From: SLRI01 sp964460465 | GTDB taxonomy: Bacteria > Pseudomonadota > Alphaproteobacteria > Geminicoccales > Geminicoccaceae | DNA: 10,123 nt | Direction of reading: 5' to 3' | Assembly: GCA_964460465.1 (NCBI GenBank) | Contig: CAYWSB010000176.1 | Span: 1 to 10,123 of the forward strand | Part shown: positions 1-5,767 of the stretch, piece after piece | Position numbering within the stretch: the stretch's first letter is position 1 | Layout of the letters: each line of letters begins with the position of its first letter | Position numbers and translations under genes: made by a program | Notes under the pieces: model-generated | Seen by the model: the letters and a program-made list of their open reading frames with translations, nothing else | What the model was told of the DNA's origin: nothing | Database searches by the model: none

Positions 1-54
1 CCTGTTGCAGATGAGAATCGGGAAAAGATTCCGGTCAGCGTGAAAATGCTCTAG
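1..54 (+). CDS. Possible C-terminal end of an upstream gene (partial)
   Basis: Frame 1 is open from the left edge to a TAG at 52-54 and encodes 17 residues ending in IPVSVKML. The composition (mixed charged and hydrophobic residues) is compatible with the end of a real protein. So short a stretch cannot be assigned to a family and could be open by chance. The other plus-strand frames also close near here, so this is a weak call that rests on the reading frame and on the non-coding look of what follows. Confidence 0.3.
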   Translation, partial: PVADENREKIPVSVKML

Positions 55-118
55 GGGCGGCTGGCGGCAACGGCATCCTGCCGCCGTGCAGATTCCACGC
101 CGGACACTGGCAGTCGCG

Positions 119-143
119 GGAACTTTCGCGCGGCTTGTCGGTT
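119..143 (+). promoter_or_regulatory. Candidate EcfG/RpoE2-type stress promoter
   Basis: GGAAC at 119-123 is followed after 16 bases by GGTT at 140-143, which is also GGAAC-N18-TT. The general stress sigma factors of alphaproteobacteria (EcfG, SigT, RpoE2) recognise GGAAC with a -10 of the type CGTT or TT at this spacing. The predicted transcript would start near 150 and have a leader of about 60 bases before the ATG at 211. The match is by eye. The -10 has G in place of the usual C at its first position. Confidence 0.45.
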
Positions 144-169
144 GTTCAAGTCGTTCTTCCGTTGAACAA
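142..169. repeat. Inverted repeat in the leader of the SYLF gene
   Basis: TTGTTCAA (142-149) and TTGAACAA (162-169) are perfect 8-bp inverted copies separated by 12 bases. They lie at or just after the predicted transcription start. The repeat could be an operator for a dimeric regulator or an RNA stem. A second perfect repeat follows: GGCGCC at 180-185 and again at 189-194, self-complementary across 3 bases, just before the ribosome binding site near 197-204. The rest of 55-210 shows no gene. Confidence 0.4.
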
Positions 170-210
170 GGACAGGTCAGGCGCCGCGGGCGCCGGTTAA
201 GGGAAACGAC

Positions 211-801
211 ATGAACGCGATCAACCGGCGGCTGCTCACGGCCGCACTCCTGGGTACGGTGGCACTCGGCGCTGCGGCCTGCACCAACGAAAGCACCCGG
301 ACCTCCGGCTCGACGACCCAGGGCAGCGACCGCGCCAACATCGACCGCGACGTCTCGGCGGCGATCGCGGACCTCTACGCGCAGAACCCCGGCGCCAGGG
401 AGCTCGGCGACAACGCCGTGGCCATGCTGGTCTTCCCGAGCATCACCACCGCCGGCTTCGGCGTCGGCGGGAGCTACGGCACGGGTGCCCTGCGCGAGGG
501 CGGCCAGACCACGGCCTACTACAACCTGATCGCCGCGAGCTTCGGCTTCCAGCTCGGCGCGCAGTCCTACTCGCAGGTCTACTTCTTCAACACGGCCGAC
601 GCGCTCGAGACCTTCCGGGAGACCCAGGGCTTCGAGGCGGGCGTCGGGGTCACCGCCGTCGCCGCGGACTTCGGTGCCGGCGGCAACGTCACCAGCTCAA
701 CCCTGCAGGAGCCGGTCGTGGTCGTCACCTGGGGCCAATCCGGCCTGATGGCGGGGGCGACGGTCGAAGGCGTGAAGATGACCGAGATCAACCCCGACTG
801 A
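211..801 (+). CDS. Exported YSC84/SYLF-domain lipid-binding protein, probable lipoprotein
   Basis: The 196-residue product starts with a typical export signal: positive residues R6 and R7, a hydrophobic stretch at about 8-22, and C24 after GAAA. It is therefore probably a lipoprotein held on the periplasmic side of a membrane, though the -3 residue is Ala rather than the preferred Leu. A polar linker rich in Ser, Thr and Gly (about 25-42) leads into a region typical of the YSC84/SYLF family. That region includes AVAMLVFPSI, a Gly-rich GFGVGGSYGTG segment, and a C-terminal half with repeated small-residue strands (QEPVVVVTWGQSGLMAGATVEG). Family members bind phospholipids or, in eukaryotes, act at actin and membranes; the bacterial role is poorly known. 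The start is supported by a purine-rich AAGGGAAA just upstream. It appears to be a single-gene unit with a possible stress promoter. Confidence 0.8.
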   Translation: MNAINRRLLTAALLGTVALGAAACTNESTRTSGSTTQGSDRANIDRDVSAAIADLYAQNPGARELGDNAVAMLVFPSITTAGFGVGGSYGTGALREGGQTTAYYNLIAASFGFQLGAQSYSQVYFFNTADALETFRETQGFEAGVGVTAVAADFGAGGNVTSSTLQEPVVVVTWGQSGLMAGATVEGVKMTEINPD

Positions 802-935
802 GCCCAAGGCCCATGCGCCGCTGGCAGGGCCGACGCTGCGGGGCGGCCTACCAGCGACGAGGCTCGCCACGGATGCGGGGCAAGGCAAAGGGTGGCCGCG
901 TCACGCCCAGGCTCGCGGGCCCTTCCTTCCACCAA

Positions 936-955
936 GCGAGATTCTCGCGTATAAG
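936..955 (+). promoter_or_regulatory. Weak promoter with palindrome ahead of the cupin gene
   Basis: A TATAAG box at 950-955 resembles a -10 element. The matching -35 (TTCCAC, 927-932, 17-bp spacing) is poor. Between them lies the palindrome GCGAGA-T-TCTCGC (936-948), placed where a repressor or activator dimer could bind. The transcript would start near 962 and reach the cupin ATG at 1007 after about 45 bases. The remainder of the 802-1006 gap shows no gene and no convincing terminator for the gene upstream. Confidence 0.3.
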
Positions 956-1006
956 AGTTGATGGACCCTTGGCTCGCGCCAGGCGGTGGAAAGGGAGCGT
1001 CTCAAC

Positions 1007-1426
1007 ATGACACGAACGACCGGTGTGTCGGATCCGTCGACGTGGGACCCCGAGCTGGATGCCGTCAAGGCGGCGCCGAAACATCACAAGGTGATCTTCG
1101 AGAACGACCGGGTCCGCGTGCTCGAGGTCACGCTGGAGCCGAACGACGAGGAGCCGCTGCATCATCACCGCTGGCCGTCGGTCTTCGTCCTGGACCAGAT
1201 CAAGCCACCGATCGTCGACATCGCTCCCGACGGCGAAAGGCTGCCGCCGAACCGCGACGTGATCAGGGCGCTCGAGGCCTGGGACGGTCGTGGCTGCCTC
1301 GTGGTCCACATGGCGCCGCAGCCGCTCGGCCGTGTCTCGAACGAGTCGGACTCGACCGCCCACGGCATTCGGATCGAGATGAAGAACATGGGCGGAACCA
1401 CGCCCTTTGCCCGCGACGCGCCATGA
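1007..1426 (+). CDS. Cupin-like small protein
   Basis: The 139-residue soluble product has no signal peptide. Its middle, ENDRVRVLEVTLEPNDEEPL followed by HHHRWPSVF, matches the first motif of a family of single-domain cupins, with H52-H54 as candidate metal ligands. In family members as I remember them, the second motif carries another His in a P-H-S-V context near the C-terminus. Here the aligned stretch (about 103-112) reads APQPLGRVSN, so that ligand looks absent and activity or metal binding may be altered. A start at the ATG at 1007 is preferred over an in-frame GTG at 986 because AAGGGAG (991-997) sits 9 bases before the ATG. Substrate unknown. The gene is convergent with copA. Confidence 0.65.
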   Translation: MTRTTGVSDPSTWDPELDAVKAAPKHHKVIFENDRVRVLEVTLEPNDEEPLHHHRWPSVFVLDQIKPPIVDIAPDGERLPPNRDVIRALEAWDGRGCLVVHMAPQPLGRVSNESDSTAHGIRIEMKNMGGTTPFARDAP

Positions 1427-1447
1427 CGCGCGGCCGGCGGCGGGGCT

Positions 1448-1475
1448 GTCGGCGAGGCGCTGCCCCCTCGCCGAC
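1448..1475. terminator. Hairpin between the convergent cupin and copA genes
   Basis: GTCGGCGAGG (1448-1457) and CCTCGCCGAC (1466-1475) form a perfect 10-bp stem with an 8-base loop. It lies in the 55-bp gap between two converging stop codons, so it could end transcription from both sides. Neither strand shows a run of T after the stem, so efficient intrinsic termination is not certain. Confidence 0.5.
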
Positions 1476-1481
1476 CCTCGG

Positions 1482-3983
1482 CTATGCCGTCGGTGCCGGC
1501 CGCAGCACCGCCGGTTGGTCCAACACCGGTGCCTCCGCCATGGCCGGGCGGATGCGGCGCAGGCGGAGGGCGTTGGCGAGGACGCAGACAGAGGAGAAGG
1601 CCATGGCGGCGGCGGCGAGCACCGGCGAGAGCAGGGTGCCGGTGAGCGGGTAGAGCAGCCCCGCCGCGACGGGGATCAGCGCAGTGTTGTAGGCGAAGGC
1701 CCAGAACAGGTTCTGGCGGATGTTGCGCATCGTGCGGCGGCTGACGACGATGGCGTCGACGACGGCGGCGAGGCGGCCACCGGAGAGGACGACGTCGGCG
1801 GATTCGATGGCGATGTCGGTGCCGGTGCCGATGGCGATGCCGACATGGGCGGTGGCGAGCGCCGGGGCGTCGTTGATGCCGTCGCCGACGAAGACCATGG
1901 CACCCTGCTCCTGCAGCCGCTGCACGGCGGCCACCTTGCCGTCGGGGAGCACCTCGGCGGTGACGTGATCGATGCCGAGCTCGGCGGCGATGGCGGCGGC
2001 GGTGGCGGCGTTGTCGCCGGTGACCATGGCGGTCTCGAGGCCCATCGCGTGGAGCGCCCGGATGGCGGCGGCGGCACCGGGCTTGATCGGGTCGGCCGTG
2101 GCGAGAAGGGCGGCGAGCCTGCCGTCGACGGCGGCGAAGAGGGGGCTCCGGCCGCGGGCGGCGAGGTCGCGGGCGGTGGCGGCGAGCGGGCCGGTGTCGA
2201 TGCCCGCCTCCTCGAGCAGGCGGGCGCTGCCGACGAGGACCGCGTGGCCCTCGACGGTGGCGCGGACACCCCGGCCGGTCAGGGAGTCGAAGTCCCGGGC
2301 AGCGGGCAGATCGAGGCCGCGGGCCTCGGCAGCACGGGTGACGGCGGCGGCGATCGGGTGCTCGGAGCGGGCCTCGACGGCCGCCACGAGGCGGAGGGTC
2401 TGGTCGGGGCCGCTGCCCGCTGCCGGGACGAGGTCGGTGAGCTCGGGGCGGCCCTGGGTCAGCGTGCCGGTCTTGTCGAAGGCCACGAGGCGGACGGTCT
2501 CGAGGGCCTGCAGGGCACTGCCCTTGCGGAACAGGGCCCCCAGCTCGGCCGCCCGGCCGGTGCCGACCATGATCGAGGTCGGGGTGGCCAGGCCCATCGC
2601 GCAGGGGCACGCGATGATCAGGACGGAGACGCCGGCGACCAGCGCCATGGTCAGCGCCGGGGATGGACCGAGGGCGAGCCACGCGGCCACGGTGAGCAGC
2701 GCCACGCCGATGACGACGGGGACGAAGACGGCGACGACCCGGTCGACGGTGGCCTGGATCGGCAGCTTCGCGCCCTGCGCCGCCTCGACCATGGCGATGA
2801 TCCGGGCGAGCATGGTGTCGGCGCCCACCCGGGTGGCACGGAAGGTCAGCGCCCCGGTGCCGTTGACGGTGCCGCCGGTGATGGCGGAGCCCGCCCGCTT
2901 CTCGACCGGTACGGGCTCGCCCGTGAGCATGCTCTCGTCGACGAAGCTGCGACCGTCGGTGATCTCGCCGTCGACGGGAATGCGCTCGCCGGGACGGACG
3001 TGGACGATGTCGCCCGGCACGATCTCGGCAATGGGGCGCTCCTCGACGCGGCCGCTGCGCTCGACGCGGGCGGTGGCGGGCTGGAGGCCGACGAGCTTCT
3101 CGATCGCAGCCCCGGTGCGGCCCTTGGCCCGGGCCTCGAGCCAGCGGCCCATGAGGATCAGGGTGGCGATGACGGCGGCGGCCTCGAAATAGACCGCGCG
3201 CGTGCCTTCGGGCAGCAGGGCCGGGGCGAACAGGGCCACGACCGAGAACCCGTAGGCGGCACTGGTGCCGAGCGCCACGAGGCTGCTCATGTCGGGGCGG
3301 CCCTTCAGCAGGGCGGGCACGCCGGTGGTGAAGAAGCGGCGGCCGGGCCAGGCGAGGACCAGGGTGGTGAGCAGGAGCTGGACGAGCCAGCTCGCCTCGA
3401 GGCCGATGCTGCGGTGGATCAGGTGGTGGAAGGCCGGAAAGATGTGCCCGCCCATCTCGAGGACGAAGACGGGCAGGGTGAGCAGGCCGGCCACGAGGGT
3501 CTGGCGGCGGAGGGTGGCGATCTCGGTGCTCCGCCGCTCGGCCGCGCTGGGGCCGTGGCCGGTCGTGGCCCGGGCGGGGTAGCCGGCGGCGGCGAGGGCG
3601 TTTTCGAGCTCGGTCGTGGTGGCGGCACCGTCGAGCCAGCGGACGGTGGCGGTCTCGCTGGCGAGGTTGGCCCTGGCCTCGACGACCCCCGGGACGGCGA
3701 GCAGGGCCTTCTCGACCCGGGTGATGCAGGAGGCGCAGGACATGTTCTCGACGGCGAGGGTGGCGGTCGCGGTGCGGGCCGGGTAGCCGGCGGCGGTGAC
3801 GGCCGCGGCGACCGCGACGAGGTCGGGCGCCGCGGCGCCGGTGATCCGGGCGCGGCCGCTGGCGAGGTTGACGCTGGCGGAATCGACGCCCGGCACGGCC
3901 AGCAGCGCGCGCTCCGCGCGGCCGACGCAGGCGGCGCAGGAGAGGCCGTCGAGCTCGAGGGTCGTGGTGGTCGCTTCCGGCAT
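1482..3983 (-). CDS. copA: Cu(I)-translocating P1B-type ATPase CopA
   Basis: The 833-residue inner-membrane pump exports cytoplasmic Cu(I) using ATP. Two N-terminal heavy-metal-associated domains carry CxxC copper sites at C16/C19 and C83/C86. They are followed by transmembrane helices and the actuator loop with TGE (354-356). The CPC motif in the membrane metal site is at 459-461, the phosphorylated Asp is D503 in DKTGT, the SEHP motif sits in the nucleotide domain, and GDGIND is at 700-705. The last membrane segments carry Y765-N766 and M794 with S797-S798, the set typical of Cu(I)/Ag(I) pumps (P1B-1) rather than Zn/Cd pumps. Length and domain order are normal. An AGAGG 7 bases upstream supports the ATG at 3983. 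A CueR-type promoter reads directly into the gene. No sign of damage. Confidence 0.96.
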   Translation of the reverse strand: MPEATTTTLELDGLSCAACVGRAERALLAVPGVDSASVNLASGRARITGAAAPDLVAVAAAVTAAGYPARTATATLAVENMSCASCITRVEKALLAVPGVVEARANLASETATVRWLDGAATTTELENALAAAGYPARATTGHGPSAAERRSTEIATLRRQTLVAGLLTLPVFVLEMGGHIFPAFHHLIHRSIGLEASWLVQLLLTTLVLAWPGRRFFTTGVPALLKGRPDMSSLVALGTSAAYGFSVVALFAPALLPEGTRAVYFEAAAVIATLILMGRWLEARAKGRTGAAIEKLVGLQPATARVERSGRVEERPIAEIVPGDIVHVRPGERIPVDGEITDGRSFVDESMLTGEPVPVEKRAGSAITGGTVNGTGALTFRATRVGADTMLARIIAMVEAAQGAKLPIQATVDRVVAVFVPVVIGVALLTVAAWLALGPSPALTMALVAGVSVLIIACPCAMGLATPTSIMVGTGRAAELGALFRKGSALQALETVRLVAFDKTGTLTQGRPELTDLVPAAGSGPDQTLRLVAAVEARSEHPIAAAVTRAAEARGLDLPAARDFDSLTGRGVRATVEGHAVLVGSARLLEEAGIDTGPLAATARDLAARGRSPLFAAVDGRLAALLATADPIKPGAAAAIRALHAMGLETAMVTGDNAATAAAIAAELGIDHVTAEVLPDGKVAAVQRLQEQGAMVFVGDGINDAPALATAHVGIAIGTGTDIAIESADVVLSGGRLAAVVDAIVVSRRTMRNIRQNLFWAFAYNTALIPVAAGLLYPLTGTLLSPVLAAAAMAFSSVCVLANALRLRRIRPAMAEAPVLDQPAVLRPAPTA

Positions 3984-4016
3984 GTGGCGTCCTCTTCGTC
4001 CGGTCGGTTCCTGCTG

Positions 4017-4047
4017 GACATGGGGTTTCCAGTCGCTGGAAGGTCAA
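4017..4047 (-). promoter_or_regulatory. CueR-type promoter/operator for copA
   Basis: On the minus strand, TTGACC (4042-4047) and CATGTC (4017-4022) are separated by 19 bp, the overlong spacer typical of promoters activated by MerR-family proteins. The spacer holds a 7-7-7 dyad at 4024-4044, ACCTTCC-AGCGACT-GGAAACC on the copA strand, very close to the known CueR site of E. coli copA. The regulator would untwist the spacer when Cu(I) binds. The predicted leader is about 27 bases. The -10 is poor, as expected for an activator-dependent promoter. Confidence 0.8.
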
Positions 4048-4060
4048 GACCTGTCGTGAC

Positions 4061-4091
4061 TTGACCTTTCGGTGGCCGGAAGGACTACTCG
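4061..4091 (+). promoter_or_regulatory. CueR-type promoter/operator for copZ
   Basis: TTGACC (4061-4066) and TACTCG (4086-4091) are again 19 bp apart. The dyad ACCTTTC-GGTGGCC-GGAAGGA (4064-4084) has the same 7-7-7 layout as the copA operator on the opposite strand. The predicted start is near 4098, giving a leader of about 22 bases that contains the strong AGGAGG site. The dyad is slightly less perfect than the copA one, so its affinity could differ. Confidence 0.75.
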
Positions 4092-4106
4092 TCGAGCGGT
4101 TTGTGC

Positions 4107-4112
4107 AGGAGG
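4107..4112 (+). promoter_or_regulatory. Strong ribosome binding site fixing the copZ start
   Basis: A full AGGAGG lies 7 bases before the ATG at 4120. This decides that start over in-frame upstream codons from 4072, which would also place translation inside the operator and ahead of the predicted transcription start. Confidence 0.8.
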
Positions 4113-4119
4113 TTGGGTG

Positions 4120-4320
4120 ATGCCGAGCTATCGGGTGCCAGAGATGAGCTGTGGCCACTGCAAGGCCACGATCGAGAAGGCGGTGGCGGCGGTCGACAAG
4201 GCGGCGCAGGTGGCGGTCGACCTCGAGGCCAGGACGGTGGTGATCCGCAGCGACGCCGCCGAGGCCAGGCTGCGTGCCGCGATCGAGCAGGCGGGGTACG
4301 AGGTGCACGCCCTGGGCTGA
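4120..4320 (+). CDS. copZ: Copper chaperone, single HMA domain (CopZ-like)
   Basis: The 66-residue cytoplasmic protein is a single heavy-metal-associated domain. It begins MPSYRVPEMSCGHCKATIE, with the metal-binding M-x-C-x-x-C motif (C11 and C14) in the usual first loop, and ends with the family's AIEQAGYEV strand and helix pattern. Such proteins carry Cu(I) to the N-terminal domains of CopA. Its position back-to-back with copA under a matching CueR-type operator supports that role. The His between the two cysteines (GHC) is common in CopZ and differs from the CAAC and CASC sites of the neighbouring pump. Probably transcribed with the sugar dehydrogenase 42 bp downstream. Confidence 0.88.
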   Translation: MPSYRVPEMSCGHCKATIEKAVAAVDKAAQVAVDLEARTVVIRSDAAEARLRAAIEQAGYEVHALG

Positions 4321-4362
4321 GCCGCGGCGAGCGACGGAACAAGAAAAATGGGGGAGGATGCG

Positions 4363-5679
4363 ATGCGCTGCTTCATCGCACTTCTGCTGACAGGCAGCCT
4401 GGCGCTGCCGGCGGCGGCGCAGGAGCTGCGGCTGGTGGCCGAGGGGCTCACCGCCCCGATCGACCTCGTCGAGCCCGCGGACGGCAGCGGGCGGCTCCTG
4501 GTGCTCGAGCAGCAGGGTGTGGTCCGGGTGATCGACGCCGCGGGGCGGCTGCTCGACGAGCCCTTCCTCGACCTTCGCGACCGGCTCCTGCCGCTCGAGG
4601 CAGGCTTCGAGGAGCGGGGGCTTCTCGGCTTTGCGCTGCATCCCGATTTCGCTTCGAACGGCCGGGTCTACGTGAGCTACAGCGCGCCGTTGCGCGCCTC
4701 GGCACCGGCCGGCTGGAACCATACGCGGCGGATCGCCGAGCTGACCGTGGCCGCCGACAACGGGTCGCGGGTGGATCTGGCCAGCGAGCGGGCGCTGCTC
4801 GAGATCGACTGGCCCAGCCGCAAGCACAACGGCGGCGGGCTCGCCTTCGGCCCCGACGGCTATCTCTATGTCGGCCTCGGCGACGGCGGCGGGGCGCACG
4901 GCGTGGGCGGCGACGTCGTCTGGTCGGCCTTCGACGTCCCCGCCACGCAGCTTCATTGGGACCGGCTCGCTCAGGACACCGAATCGCTCTTCGGCTCGAT
5001 CCTGAGGATCGACGTCGACCGGGGCTTTCCCGGCTACGGCATCCCGCCCGCCAACCCCTTCGTCGGCAAGCCCGGCCGCGACGAGATCTATGCGTGGGGC
5101 TTCCGCAACCCCTACCGGCTGGCGTTCGACCGGAGCGGCTCGGGCGCCTTCGTGATCACCGCGGTCGCCGAGACCTTGTGGGAGGCCCTCTATCTCGTCC
5201 AGGCGCCGGGCAATTTCGGTTGGCCGCTGCGCGAGGGGACGCGCTGCATCGACAGGCTCGCGCCGAGGCATCCGCCGACCACCTGCCCGCGCGTCGACGC
5301 CATGGGCGAGCCGCTGCGGATGCCCGTGGTCGAGTATGCCAACATGCAGGTGATGCACCCGGATTCCGGGGTCGAGACGGAGGGTGTCGGCACGGCCGTG
5401 GTGGGCGGGCGGATCTACCGGGGCACGGCCCTGCCGGATCTTCGGGGCAAGCTGGTCTTCGCCGACTGGAGCGCCGATTTCCGCCGGCCGTCGGGCCAGC
5501 TCTTCGTGGCGACGCCGGCGCCGAGCTTCGGCGAGCTCTGGCCGTTCGAGCGACTGCTCCTGCTCGAGACACGGATCGTCAGTCTGGCCGAGGACGGTGC
5601 GGGCGAGCTCTACGTGCTGACCAACGACGAGCTCGGCCCGTTCGGCACCAGCGGCAAGGTCTTCAGGCTCGTGCCCTGA
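4363..5679 (+). CDS. Exported PQQ-dependent sugar dehydrogenase (GSDH family)
   Basis: The 438-residue precursor starts with a clear Sec signal, MRCFIALLLTGSLALPAAA, probably cut after A19, so the enzyme acts in the periplasm. The mature part is a six-bladed propeller of the glucose/sorbosone dehydrogenase family. It shows ERGLLGFALHPDF from residue 84, KHNGGGLAFGPDGYLYVGLG from 154, and AWGFRNPYR from 244. H155 lies where the family keeps its catalytic His (alignment from memory). Members oxidise aldoses with the cofactor pyrroloquinoline quinone, but many homologues have unknown substrates. The start at 4363 is chosen because GGGGAGG (4351-4357) lies 5 bases before it. An ATG at 4348 would add five residues before the signal. 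Two cysteines in a 15-residue loop (about 297-311) could form a disulphide. It lies 42 bp after copZ with no terminator seen between, so copper may induce it. Confidence 0.85.
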   Translation: MRCFIALLLTGSLALPAAAQELRLVAEGLTAPIDLVEPADGSGRLLVLEQQGVVRVIDAAGRLLDEPFLDLRDRLLPLEAGFEERGLLGFALHPDFASNGRVYVSYSAPLRASAPAGWNHTRRIAELTVAADNGSRVDLASERALLEIDWPSRKHNGGGLAFGPDGYLYVGLGDGGGAHGVGGDVVWSAFDVPATQLHWDRLAQDTESLFGSILRIDVDRGFPGYGIPPANPFVGKPGRDEIYAWGFRNPYRLAFDRSGSGAFVITAVAETLWEALYLVQAPGNFGWPLREGTRCIDRLAPRHPPTTCPRVDAMGEPLRMPVVEYANMQVMHPDSGVETEGVGTAVVGGRIYRGTALPDLRGKLVFADWSADFRRPSGQLFVATPAPSFGELWPFERLLLLETRIVSLAEDGAGELYVLTNDELGPFGTSGKVFRLVP

Positions 5680-5719
5680 GCCGTCGCCGCCACCCGGCGA
5701 CCGTGGGGCCCGGTCCACA

Positions 5720-5748
5720 GGGAGGCCAGCCCCCCAGCCTCTTTTCTT
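5720..5748 (+). terminator. Candidate intrinsic terminator after the sugar dehydrogenase
   Basis: GAGGC (5722-5726) pairs with GCCTC (5737-5741) across a 10-base C-rich loop, and two G-T pairs can extend the base. The stem is followed at once by TTTTCTT (5742-5748). A second 6-bp hairpin, GTCGCC/GGCGAC (5683-5701), precedes it right after the stop codon but has no T run. The terminator ends only 7 bases before the GGAGA site of the next gene. Confidence 0.5.
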
Positions 5749-5767
5749 GCCGCCCGGAGAGCACGCC

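Noticed and set aside
802..935. Possible short gene or terminator after the SYLF gene
   Set aside because: Short open frames here have no ribosome site or motif, and the only stem seen (GGCCC/GGGCC) is 5 bp with a long loop and no T run.
1972..3192. 406-codon plus-strand open frame inside copA
   Set aside because: It is antisense to conserved P-type ATPase motifs, is Ser/Arg/Ala-rich and has no recognisable domain.
1407..4064. 885-codon plus-strand open frame opposite copA, rich in Gly, Asp and Glu
   Set aside because: It is the complementary-strand shadow of copA. It has no family motif and no plausible start signal.
3984..4119. A cueR regulator gene near its operators
   Set aside because: No MerR-type helix-turn-helix reading frame is present here or in any other gap of the window, so the regulator must be encoded elsewhere.
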